From Acidimicrobiales bacterium (GTDB lineage Bacteria; Actinomycetota; Acidimicrobiia; Acidimicrobiales; CADCSY01): 63,678 nucleotides of DNA. The notes under the pieces are model-generated. The model saw nothing but the letters and a program-made list of their open reading frames with translations, was not told where the DNA came from and ran no database searches. The number at the start of each line of letters is the position of its first letter. Positions within the stretch are counted from its first letter, which is position 1. The stretch spans positions 1 through 63,678 of the forward strand of contig JAUJNB010000015.1 of the NCBI GenBank assembly GCA_030446545.1. Direction: 5' to 3'. Below are positions 35,155-44,344 of this stretch, in pieces. Made by a program: the position numbers and the translations under genes.

Positions 35155-37850
35155 GTGGCCAAGCTCCTCCTGCTCGACGGGCACTCGCTGACGTACCGGG
35201 CTTTTTTCGCCCTGCCCACCGACATGGCCACGGCCTCGGGGCAGGTGACCAACGCCGTGTTCGGCTTCACCTCGATGCTGATCAACCTGCTGCGCGACCA
35301 CCAGCCCGAGCGCATCGCCGTGGCCTTCGACCGGCCCGAACCCACCTTCCGCCACGAGCGCGTCCCCACCTACAAGGCCCAGCGCGAGGAGGCGCCAGAC
35401 ATCCTTCGCCAACAGCTCGGCCTGGTGCGCCAGGTGCTGGAGGCACTGGGCATCCCCATGATCGACGCCGCCGGCTACGAGGCCGACGACATCATCGCCA
35501 CCCTGGCCACCCAGGCCGCCGACGGGGGTGACGAGGTCATCATCGTCACCGGCGACCGTGACACCTACCAATTGGTGGCCGATCCGCTGGTCAAGGTGCT
35601 CTACAACCGCCGGGGTGTGTCGGACTACGTCCTCTACGACGAGGCCGGCATCCGGGAGCGCACGGGCGTGTCGCCCGCCGAGTACCCCGAGTACGCCGCC
35701 CTTCGCGGCGACCCGTCAGACAACCTCCCGGGCGTTCCGGGCGTGGGGGAGAAGACGGCGGCCAAGCTCATCACCACCCACGGGGGCCTTGACGGGGTCT
35801 TCGCCAACCTGGCCGCCCTCACCCCCAAGCTGCGGGCCAACCTGGCCGAGCACGAGGAGAACGCCCGGCGTAACGCCGAGGTTATGGTGTTGTTGCGGGA
35901 CGTGCCCCTCGACGTGGGGCCGGGTGACCTGGCCCGGCGCCCCTTCGACGCCGAGACGGTCCGGGACCTGTTCAACTTCCTGGAGTTCCGCACGCTCTAC
36001 CAGCGACTGGGTGAAGTGGGGGCCGACGTCGGTCTGCCCCCGGCCGAGGAGGTGGCCACCCTGGAATGCGGGGTGCAGGAGATCGCCTCGGCGGCCGACG
36101 CCACCGCCCTGTTCGAGCGCCTGGCCCGAGAGCCCCCCGAGCGCCTGGGGCTGGTGGCCCGCTTCGCCGGCGACCCCGGCCGCTCGCCCCTGACCGGCCT
36201 GGCCCTGGCCACCCAGGTTGACCCGGGTCAAGGAGCATGGGTCCCAGCCACCCTGCTCAGCGGCGACCACGGCGCGTCGGCCCGAGAGGCCCTGGTCCGC
36301 CTGCTCGGCCCCGGCGGGCCCGCTCTCCTCACCCACGGGGCCAAGGCCCTTCTGCGGGGCCTGGGCGCCATCGGCCTGGACGTGGGCAGCCTCGATCTGG
36401 ACACCGAGGTGGCCGGCTACCTCCTCGACCCGGCGGAGTCGGCCTATCGGCTCGCCGACCTGCTGCTGCGGTACGTGGGCGTGGGGCTGGAGGAGGCCAC
36501 GTCGCCGGCGGCCGAGGGTCGCCTCGACCTCGACGGGGCGGGCGACGCCCTTCCGGCGGAAGCCGCCCGCTCGGCGGTGGCGGTGGCCCGCCTGGCTCCG
36601 GCGTTGGGTCAGGCCCTGGCCGATCAAGGGCTCACCCGGCTGTACGAGGAGGTGGAGCGCCCGCTCATCCGGGTGCTGGCCCGCATGGAGACGGCGGGGG
36701 TGGGCGTCGACGTGGAGTACCTGCGTCGGCTCAACGCCGGGCTGGTGGCCGACGCTGCCCGTCTCGAGACCGAGATCCACGAGGCCGCCGGCGAGGTGTT
36801 CCTGATCAACTCCACCCTGCAGCTGCGGGCCGTGTTGTTCGACAAGCTCGGGTTGGCCCCCAACAAGCGGACCAAGACCGGCTTCTCCACTGACGCCTCT
36901 TCGTTGGAGAAGCTGCGCGACCAGCACCCGGTCATCGAGTTGTTGCTGCGCTACCGCGAGGTGGAGAAGCTGCGCTCCACCTACGGCGAGGGCCTCATCG
37001 CCGAGGTGGCCGACGACGGGCGCATCCACGCCACCTTCCATCAGACCGTGGCCCGCACCGGACGCCTCAGCTCGGACCGGCCCAACCTGCACAACATCCC
37101 CGTGCGCACCGAAGAGGGGCGGCGCTTCCGCCGGGCCTTCGTCCCCGCTCCTGGCTTCGAGTTGCTGGTGGCTGACTACAACCAGATCGAGCTGCGGGTC
37201 ATCGCCCACCTGGCGTCGGACCCCGGGCTGGTCGAGGCGTTCGAGACCGGGCGGGACATCCACACCACGACGGCGGCCCGGGTGTTCGGGGTGGACGACA
37301 CCGCCGTCACGCCGGGGCAGCGGGCCAAGGCCAAGATGGTCTCCTACGGCTTGGCCTACGGCATGGAGTCCTACGGCCTGGCCCAGCGCCTGAGCATCCC
37401 GGTGGCCGAGGCCCAGGAGATCCTCGACGCCTACTTCGTGGCTTTCCCGCGGGTGCGGGCCTACATGGAGGCCACCGTGGCCCAAGCCCGTCAGCGGGGC
37501 TACACCGAGACACTGATGGGACGGCGGCGGCCCATCCCCGAGCTGTCGTCGTCGAACTACCGCATCCGCCAGGCGGGGAGCGCCAGGCCATGAACGCCGG
37601 CATCCAGGGCCTGGCCGCCGACATCTTCAAGGTGGCCCTGGTGGCCCTTGACCGGCGCCTCGAGGCCGAGGGTGTTCGCAGCCGCCTCGTGCTCCAGGTC
37701 CACGACGAGGTCATCCTGGAGGTGCCCCCCGAGGAGCACCACGCCATGTGCGAACTGGTGGTGGCCACCATGGCCGAGGCCTGCGAGCTGTCGGTGCCCC
37801 TCGAGGTCAACCTCTCCTTCGGCGCCAGCTGGGCCGACGCCAAGGGATGA
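35155..37850 (+). CDS. polA: DNA polymerase I (one-base frameshift near the 3' end)
   Basis: About 898 residues after correction. Replication and repair polymerase. Residues 1-300 are the 5'-3' exonuclease (LLLDGHSLTYRAFFALP, GYEADDIIATLA, GDPSDNLPGVPGVGEKTA). The middle exonuclease-like domain lacks the DxE metal residues, as is usual in actinobacteria. The polymerase domain has motifs A (VADYNQIELRVIAHLA), B (RAKAKMVSYGLAYGMESYG) and C (VLQVHDEVILEVP). The frame breaks at 37574-37577, where four G should be five (RQAGERQAMNAG). Motif C lies beyond the break, so a real shift would kill the enzyme; an error is far more likely. Confidence 0.93.
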
Positions 37851-38121
37851 GCGCCCGGCCAGTCCCCGGCCGACCTTGAAATCCCCCACTGATGGACAGC
37901 GCATTGCCCGAGCACACAAAGTTCGGCCAGAGGCGCGAGTCCCAGCTCGGGCTGGTGTCGGCCTTGGTAGGGTAAGAGGTCACCAGCGCTTGTCCTGCTC
38001 TCCAGAGGCCAGCGTGGCGTGCACGGCGTGCATCTCCACCGGCGTCTGCTCGGGGTGCAACCTTCAGTCCGAGCGACCGCCGTTCCCATCCACAACTCCC
38101 ATCCAGAAGGCCTCGACCACC
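37851..38121 (+). promoter_or_regulatory. Long leader region upstream of rpsA
   Basis: 271 bp without a gene, less GC-rich than its surroundings. It contains TTGAAA near 37876 and TAGGGT near 37970 as candidate promoter elements, so rpsA would have a 100-200 nt leader. AGAAGG sits about 10 nt before the ATG. Leaders of S1 genes are often autoregulated by S1; nothing here proves that. Confidence 0.35.
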
Positions 38122-39713
38122 ATGTCCGATCAGACCAGCGACACCTCTGCCACGACCACCCTCGACCCCGCCAGCGACGCTCCGGGTACCGACTCGATCA
38201 CCGACGTCGCCACCAGCGACTTCGCCGACGTCATGGGCAGCTTCGACGCCGCCACCGGGGAGTACACCCCGAGGCAGGTGGTGAGCGACGACTTGGGGGA
38301 CATGTCGTTCGACGATGCCATCTCCGGGACCATCGTCGCCTTCGAAGACGGCGACATCGTCACCGGCACGGTTGTCAAGGTCGACAAGGACGAGGTGCTG
38401 CTCGACATCGGCTTCAAGTCCGAGGGCGTGATCCCTTCCGGGAGCTGTCGATCCGCAACGACGTCGACCCGGGCGAGATCGTGTCCATGGGCCAGGTCAT
38501 CGAGGCCCTGGTGCTCCAGAAGGAGGACAAGGAGGGCCGGCTGGTCCTGTCCAAGAAGCGGGCCCAGTACGAGCGGGCCTGGGGTGAGATCGAGCGGGAG
38601 AAGGAACGCGACGGCGTGGTGCGGGGCCCGGTCATCGAAGTGGTCAAGGGTGGCCTCATCCTCGACATCGGACTGCGGGGCTTCCTGCCGGCTTCCCTGG
38701 TGGAGTTGCGCCGGGTGCGCGACCTCCAGCCCTACGTGGGCCGCACCATCGAGGCCAAGATCATCGAGCTCGACCGCAACCGCAACAACGTGGTGCTCTC
38801 ACGCCGGGCCTGGCTGGAGGAGACCCAGAAGGAGCAGCGCGAGGAGTTCCTCACCAACCTCAAGCCGGGCGAGGTGCGCACGGGCACGGTGTCGTCGGTG
38901 GTCAACTTCGGGGCCTTCGTCGACCTCGGCGGCATGGATGGCCTGGTGCACGTGTCCGAGCTGTCGTGGAAGCACGTCGACCACCCGGGCTCGGTGGTGG
39001 CGGTGGGCGACGAGATCGAGGTGCAGGTGCTCGACGTCGACCTCGACAAGGAACGCATCAGTCTGTCGCTCAAGGCCACCCAGCAGGACCCGTGGCAGGA
39101 GTTCGCCACCAACCACCGGGTGGGTGAGCTGGTCTACGGCCGGGTCACCAAGCTGGTGCCCTTCGGCGCCTTTGTGCAGGTGGGCGAAGGCATCGAGGGC
39201 CTGGTCCACATCTCGGAGATGAGCGAGAACCACGTCGACCTCCCCGAGCAGGTGGTCAACCCCGGTGAGGAGCTGTGGGTCAAGATCATCGACCTCGACC
39301 TGCAGCGCCGGCGCATCAGCCTCTCGATCAAGCAGGCCGCCGAAGGCGGGGTGGTGGCTGCCGAGTACCAGCAGCACTTCGGCGAGCACGCCTACGACGA
39401 GGCCGGCAACTACGTGGGCGCGGCCGACGTGGTCGACGCCGAGAAGGCCTGGGCCGAGTACTACGCCGAGTACGGCGACGGCACCGGTACCGCTCCTGCG
39501 CCCGAGACGGGATCGGCCGACGAGGCCGGCGCCGACGAGGCCGGCACCGACGAGGCCGGCACCGGCGCCGCCGGCGGGCCCGAGACGAGCACTGCGGCGG
39601 CCCCCACCGGCGAAGGGGTGGGCGCCGCCGAGGTTGTGCCCGACGACCTCGGCGCCGCGGTTGATGCAGAGGTCACAGCTGGTCCGGGCGGGGACGTACC
39701 CCCGGCCAGCTGA
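38122..39713 (+). CDS. rpsA: 30S ribosomal protein S1 (one-base frameshift)
   Basis: About 530 residues after correction. Binds mRNA on the 30S subunit. After a Ser/Thr/Asp-rich tail of about 70 residues come four S1 domains (starting near GDIVTGTVVKVDKDEVLL, GVVRGPVIEVVKGGLILDIG, EVRTGTVSSVVNFGAFVDLG and ELVYGRVTKLVPFGAFVQVG). The acidic C-terminal tail contains an EAGADEAGTDEAGTG repeat. The frame breaks at 38433-38435, where three C should be four (EGVIPFRELSIRND). It follows polA as in mycobacteria. A strong terminator follows. Confidence 0.93.
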
Positions 39714-39731
39714 TTGCTCATCTCGGACGCG

Positions 39732-39763
39732 AAAGAGGCGGGCCCCGTAGGGCCCGCCTCTTT
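39732..39763. terminator. Strong bidirectional terminator between rpsA and flp
   Basis: AAAGAGGCGGGCC and GGCCCGCCTCTTT form a 13-bp perfect stem with a 6-nt loop and T/A runs on both sides. It ends rpsA on the plus strand and the Flp pilin gene on the minus strand. Confidence 0.9.
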
Positions 39764-39786
39764 CTGCACCTGAAGCCTCGTCGGGG

Positions 39787-40029
39787 TTAGGGCGCAGGCG
39801 CAGGAGCAGGCGCAGGCTCCTGGCAGCCGGTGTCGGTGTTGGACAGGCAGTCGTTGACATCGGTGAACTTGTCCCTGATGCCACCGCCCAGGGTGTTCAG
39901 GGCGACGATGGAGACCACGGCGATGAGGGCCACCAACAGGGCGTACTCCACCAGGGCGGCGCCCCGCTCGGCCTGGGCGAACCGGGCCCGGATGAAGTTG
40001 GCCACGGCTTCGGTCTTGAAGATGTGCAT
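39787..40029 (-). CDS. flp: Flp-family type IVb pilin
   Basis: 80 residues. A short basic leader (MHIFKTEAVANFIRARFAQA) precedes the processing site and hydrophobic helix RGAALVEYALLVALIAVV, with the Glu-Tyr pair typical of Flp pilins. The C-terminus has two cysteines (DCLSNTDTGCQ) and a Pro-Ala repeat. AAGGAG is 5-6 nt upstream of the ATG. Structural subunit of the Tad pilus encoded just upstream on the same strand. No prepilin peptidase gene is in the window. Confidence 0.92.
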   Translation of the reverse strand: MHIFKTEAVANFIRARFAQAERGAALVEYALLVALIAVVSIVALNTLGGGIRDKFTDVNDCLSNTDTGCQEPAPAPAPAP

Positions 40030-40048
40030 GGGGTGCTCCTTGGGGGTC

Positions 40049-40063
40049 TTGGCCCCGGCGGGG
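40049..40063 (-). promoter_or_regulatory. Hairpin in the flp leader
   Basis: GGCCCC and GGGGCC pair across a 3-nt loop about 20 nt before the pilin start, in the 110-bp gap after the response regulator. It may stabilise a separate, abundant flp transcript. Confidence 0.3.
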
Positions 40064-40139
40064 CCTCCGTTGTTGATCACATGATCGGAGCCCCCGTCAT
40101 CCCCCTGGATAGGCCGAACGGCCCCTTCTGGGGTCCACA

Positions 40140-40781
40140 TCAGTCCAGGCGGACGATGCCCATGCGCACGGCCCGTAGCACGGCCTGGGTGCGGTCCCGG
40201 GCGTCGAGCTTGTGGTAGATCGAGGCCAGGTGGTTCTTCACCGTCTTCTGGCTGATGAAGAGGCGCTCGGCCACCTCGGCGCTGGAGCACCCGTCGGCGA
40301 TGAGTTGGAGGACCTCCTCCTCCCGCTTGGACACGATCTCCTCGGCGGCGCCGCCGGCGGGCATGGCCTGGACCTCGGCGAGCATGGAGACGGCGACCTG
40401 GCGCGACACCGCGGTCTCGCCCGCGGCCACCAGGCGCACCGTGTCGGCGATCTCCTCCGAGGAGCAGTCCTTGACCAGGTAGCCGTCGGCACCCACCCGG
40501 ATGGCCCGGGCCATGGTGGCTTCGTCGGCGTGCATGGTCAACATCACCACCCGCACCTCCGGGAGGCGTTGGCGGATGCGCCGGGTGGCCTCCACACCGT
40601 CGAGCACCGGCATGGTCACGTCCATGAGCACGACCTCAGGGTGCAACTCCTCGGCCAGCTCCACCGCTTCGTCCCCGTCGGCGGCTTCGCCCACGACGTC
40701 GACGCCCTGGGCCTCGAGCGAGCGCCGCAGGCCTTCTCTCAGGATGCGGTGGTCGTCGGCCAGGAGCACCCGCACGTTCAC
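40140..40781 (-). CDS. NarL/FixJ-type response regulator of the pilus locus
   Basis: 213 residues. Receiver domain with phospho-acceptor Asp in VVLMDVTMPVLDGVEATRR and Lys in YLVKDCSSEEI, then a LuxR-type helix-turn-helix (KREEEVLQLIADGCSSAEVA, ISQKTVKNHLASIYHKL). GTG 40781 overlaps the kinase stop by 4 nt (GTGA), so kinase and regulator are a matched pair. It sits between tadC and flp, and probably controls pilus expression. Confidence 0.92.
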   Translation of the reverse strand: MNVRVLLADDHRILREGLRRSLEAQGVDVVGEAADGDEAVELAEELHPEVVLMDVTMPVLDGVEATRRIRQRLPEVRVVMLTMHADEATMARAIRVGADGYLVKDCSSEEIADTVRLVAAGETAVSRQVAVSMLAEVQAMPAGGAAEEIVSKREEEVLQLIADGCSSAEVAERLFISQKTVKNHLASIYHKLDARDRTQAVLRAVRMGIVRLD

Positions 40782-42391
40782 CGGGCGGCCGGTGACGCCA
40801 CCAGCGAGCACCGGAGTTGCCAGGTGCCCTCGACCAGCTCGGAAACCTCGAGCGTGGCCCCGATGCCCGCGGCCGTCTCGCGCAGGGAGTGGACCCAGGA
40901 ACCGGGCGGAGCCCCCTCGTCCAGGTCGAAGCCGTCGACGTCGGTGGTGACCTCGAGCTGGGCGTCGCGACCGTCGCAGGCCCACCACACCTCCACACTG
41001 CAGTCGCCCCGGCGTAGCGACTGGTTGACGGTCTCGTAGAGGACACGCCACAGCACCCGTTCCTGGGCGAGAGGCAGGCGTTCACCGTGCCCGAAGTGGA
41101 AGAGGGTCTTGCGGCCACTGCGCTCGTTCACCCGGGTGAGGAAGGTCTCCGCAGTCTCCACCAGTCCCCGTTCCTCGGTCACGTCGGCGCGCAGGTCCGA
41201 GAGCGTGTCACGGATGTCGCCGATGACCGAGCGCAGGCCCCCACGGAGCTGCTCCAGCCCGCCGCGGAGCTCGTCGTTGGGGGCCTGGCGGACCAGGAGG
41301 TCGACCTCGAAGGCCAGGCAGGCCAACGATTGCCCCACCCGGTCGTGGAGCTGGCCGGCGATGCGACTGCGCTCCTCGTCCACACTGGCGGCGCGCAGGC
41401 GACCGAATCGCCTGGCGTTGTCGAGGGCCAGGGCCGCCCCTTCGGCGAAGCCGTCGAGAACTTCGGCGTCGCGCGCCGAGAACCACTGAGGTTGGTCGTG
41501 CTCCAAGGCCAACAGGGCCACCACCTCGTTGCGGGCCGACAGCGGGATGTAGAGGCCCGACCGGGAGCGGCGCACCAGCCCGTGCCCGTCGGCCAGCTCG
41601 GCCCGCCGGGCCCGGGCCGGGGCACCGGCCAGCGCCGAGAGTGGGCCCGGAAGGACGTCGAGCTCGAGGCGTTCGGGCAGACGCGCTCCGGACTGGCGAG
41701 CGACGGTCCACCCCGAGCCGGTCCCCTCGGGGAGGAGCACCACGACGGTGCGCACGTCGCAGAAGGTGCGGGCCCGGGCCACGACCGAGTCGAGGGCCTC
41801 GTCGAGGTCGAGGGAGGTGGGCAGGGCCTGGGCCACCTCGTGGAGGGAAGCGAGCAGCGTATTGGCCTCGGCCAGGCGGTCGATGCGGTCGAGGTCGCGA
41901 TGGTGGCGCTCGCTCACCTCCACCGAGAAGCGACGGGCGTAGCCGGCTACGGCGGCCACCAGGAGGAGCTCGGTGGTCCATTGCACCGTGAGGGCCGTGG
42001 CCTGCCCCCAGGAGGTGGAGGTGAGCAGGTGATAGGGCACGGCCAGGGCGACGGCCGAGGCGATGGCGATGCGCAGGGCGGCGTTGAAGCCGCGGGCGAA
42101 GCCGACCACGACCACGGCGGTGAGCAGGGAGACCACGAAGGGCGACTCCCAGAATCCGGTGGCAGCCACCACGGCCAGGTGGAGGCCGGCCTCGGACAGG
42201 CTGGAGGCTCGCAGGGAGTGGTCCTGGAGCGGTATGGGGCGAACGGTGCGCAGGGCGGCGTAGGCGATGAGGACGAGCGCCCCCACCGCCATGTGGGGCT
42301 CCACTCCCCCGACCCCGGTGGCGGCCAGTACCAGTCCGAGGGCCACCGCCCCCCACCGCAGGGCGGTGATCGGGGGTCGGAACGGGTTCAT
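40778..42391 (-). CDS. Sensor histidine kinase, HisKA_3 type, with GAF domain
   Basis: 537 residues. An N-terminal membrane domain of about five helices (15-190), a coiled linker, a GAF domain (about 215-365), and the dimerisation helix with its phospho-accepting histidine in RIAGQLHDRVGQSLACLAFE. The ATP-binding domain is degenerate: the N box is recognisable (LYETVNQSLRRG), but the usual DxGxGF box reads TDVDGFDLDEG and the GLxGMRER box reads GSWVHSLRETAAG. It may have weak or altered kinase activity. Translationally coupled to the response regulator. Confidence 0.85.
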   Translation of the reverse strand: MNPFRPPITALRWGAVALGLVLAATGVGGVEPHMAVGALVLIAYAALRTVRPIPLQDHSLRASSLSEAGLHLAVVAATGFWESPFVVSLLTAVVVVGFARGFNAALRIAIASAVALAVPYHLLTSTSWGQATALTVQWTTELLLVAAVAGYARRFSVEVSERHHRDLDRIDRLAEANTLLASLHEVAQALPTSLDLDEALDSVVARARTFCDVRTVVVLLPEGTGSGWTVARQSGARLPERLELDVLPGPLSALAGAPARARRAELADGHGLVRRSRSGLYIPLSARNEVVALLALEHDQPQWFSARDAEVLDGFAEGAALALDNARRFGRLRAASVDEERSRIAGQLHDRVGQSLACLAFEVDLLVRQAPNDELRGGLEQLRGGLRSVIGDIRDTLSDLRADVTEERGLVETAETFLTRVNERSGRKTLFHFGHGERLPLAQERVLWRVLYETVNQSLRRGDCSVEVWWACDGRDAQLEVTTDVDGFDLDEGAPPGSWVHSLRETAAGIGATLEVSELVEGTWQLRCSLVASPAAR

Positions 42392-42435
42392 CGACAGAGG
42401 CCGGTGGGGCTGGTTGGGGCTGGTTGGACAGTTGG

Positions 42436-43359
42436 TCAGAAGGCGCCGGCGATGGACGGCACGGCCGGACCGATCACGATGACCATGATGGCGGGGAAGA
42501 TGAACAGGGTCAGGGGGAACAGGATCTTGACCGGCAGCTTGGCCGCCTTCTCCCGGGCCCACTGGCGCCGCTTGGAGCGCATCTCGGCGGCCTGGGTGCG
42601 GAGCACCCGCCCGATGGGCATGCCCAGGGCGTCGGCCTGGGTGAGCACCAGCACGAAGTTGGACAGTTCGGGAACTTCGGTCCGGCGCCTGAGGTTCTGC
42701 AGGGCGTCACGCCGGGCCAGGCCCAACTCCATCTCCTTGAGGGTTCGGGACAGCTCCTCGGAGAGGGGAGAGTCGAAGTGTGAGCACACCGTCTGCATGG
42801 CGCCCTCCAGGCCTTGTCCCGCCTCGACCGAGATGGCCAGGAGGTCGATGGTGTCGGGCAGGTCCATGCGGATGGCCTTGGTGCGCTCCGCCACCCGGCG
42901 CTTCAGCCACGACTGGGGGGCGAGGACACCGATCAGCGGGAAGGCGACGAGAGCGAGTACGCCGATGTTGGTGCTGGGATCGGCGAAGACGGTGTAGAGG
43001 ACGGCGAGTACCACCCCGGCCACGCCACCGAGGACCTGGAGGGTGACCAGCTCCTCGGCCCGGACCGAGGCTGCCACCCCGCCGAGCACCAGCTGGCGGT
43101 GCACACCGTCGAGGTAGTTCCTGGGGGTGAGCCCGGCGATGCGGCCGAGGGAGCGGGCGCCGAGGGGGCGCACGATGCGGCCGAGGAAGGGCTCGGCCAG
43201 CGCCTGTTCGTAGACGTCGCCCGGCTCCTCGTCGTCGAGGCTACGTAGGTAGTCGCCAGCGTCGCCGACGGGCACGAGACGAGCGCGCATCCCGGTGACG
43301 ACCAGCGCCCCCCCGATGGCCAGGACACCGAGGGCGACGATGATGCTCATGGCTTCCAT
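42436..43359 (-). CDS. tadC: Tad pilus inner-membrane platform protein TadC
   Basis: 307 residues of the type II secretion F family. Hydrophobic segments lie at the N-terminus (4-24), in the middle (two helices about 100-145) and at the C-terminus (about 275-300). The conserved cytoplasmic stretch is MDLPDTIDLLAISVEAGQGL with LSEELSRTLKEMELG. AAGGAG precedes the ATG by about 8 nt. Works with TadB and the TadA ATPase to assemble Flp pili. Confidence 0.9.
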   Translation of the reverse strand: MEAMSIIVALGVLAIGGALVVTGMRARLVPVGDAGDYLRSLDDEEPGDVYEQALAEPFLGRIVRPLGARSLGRIAGLTPRNYLDGVHRQLVLGGVAASVRAEELVTLQVLGGVAGVVLAVLYTVFADPSTNIGVLALVAFPLIGVLAPQSWLKRRVAERTKAIRMDLPDTIDLLAISVEAGQGLEGAMQTVCSHFDSPLSEELSRTLKEMELGLARRDALQNLRRRTEVPELSNFVLVLTQADALGMPIGRVLRTQAAEMRSKRRQWAREKAAKLPVKILFPLTLFIFPAIMVIVIGPAVPSIAGAF

Positions 43360-43378
43360 GGCGATGGCTCCTTTTTCC

Positions 43379-44344
43379 CTAGACTTCGATCTGGACCATG
43401 CGCCGGATGATGAAGAACCCGGTGAGCACGGAGGCGGCGGTGACGCCCAGCACGAGCAGGCCCCAGCCCTGGAAGAAGGGCTGCAGGTAGGCCGGGTTGG
43501 TGACCTGGATGGACAGCATGATGAACACCGGCAGCGCGGTGAGCACCCAGGCCGAGATCCGACCTTCGGCGGTCAAGACGTTGACCTCCCGGCGAATGTC
43601 TTCCCGGGCCCGGATGAAGTCGGCCAAGGTGTGGAGCAGGTCGGCCAGCTTGCCTCCCACCTGCTGTTGGATGCGGATGGCTTGGACCACCCAGATGAGG
43701 TCCTTGATGTCGAGACGGCGGGCCATGCGATCGAGGGCGTCGACCACCCCGCCGCCGAGCCGGGTCTCGGACACCACCCGTTGGAACTCCTCGGACATCG
43801 GGGGCTGGGACTCCTCGCAGAGCATCTGGATCGAGCGCAGGAAGGTGTGCCCGGCCGACAGCGACGAGGCGATGACGGACAGGGCCTCGGGCAACTGCTC
43901 CTCGAAGGCCTTGCGACGCTTCTCGATGCGACGGGTCAGGTACGCCTTGGCCACGAAGGGGGTGGCCACCGCTGCGGCCAGTCCGAAGAGCCACTGCTCG
44001 GTCACGGCCGACAGCACCAGGGCGAGCACGAGAGCGACGCAGATCGTGACCACCACGAACTCACCGGAGCGGATGGGCAGGCGGGCCCGCTCCAGCTTGG
44101 TCTGCAGGGATCCCCGTTCGTCGAACTGGTCGACCATCTTGGAGGCGAGCTGGATGGTGTCGGTCAGCAGTGGGCTACGAGTCTCGCTCACCGGCTCGAT
44201 GGCGACGTCACGCTCCCCGTAGGGCAGGTCGAGGATGTCGGCCAGGGACTCGGTCCGGGACCGGAAGCGGGACAGGATCCCCACTCCCACCAGGGCCAGC
44301 CCCAACCCCACCATGGCCGCGGCCAGCACTTCGCTCCCGCTCAT
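43379..44344 (-). CDS. tadB: Tad pilus inner-membrane platform protein TadB
   Basis: 321 residues of the type II secretion F family. It has an N-terminal membrane helix (7-24), two central helices (about 95-135) and two C-terminal helices (about 260-312). The F domain is QLPEALSVIASSLSAGHTFL and QQVGGKLADLLHTLADFIRA. The ATG overlaps the tadA stop by 4 nt. Confidence 0.9.
   Translation of the reverse strand: MSGSEVLAAAMVGLGLALVGVGILSRFRSRTESLADILDLPYGERDVAIEPVSETRSPLLTDTIQLASKMVDQFDERGSLQTKLERARLPIRSGEFVVVTICVALVLALVLSAVTEQWLFGLAAAVATPFVAKAYLTRRIEKRRKAFEEQLPEALSVIASSLSAGHTFLRSIQMLCEESQPPMSEEFQRVVSETRLGGGVVDALDRMARRLDIKDLIWVVQAIRIQQQVGGKLADLLHTLADFIRAREDIRREVNVLTAEGRISAWVLTALPVFIMLSIQVTNPAYLQPFFQGWGLLVLGVTAASVLTGFFIIRRMVQIEV

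Noticed and set aside
35155..39713. Programmed ribosomal frameshifting in polA and rpsA
   Set aside because: No slippery heptamer with downstream structure is evident, and the same kind of G/C-run loss occurs in many unrelated genes and in a tRNA.
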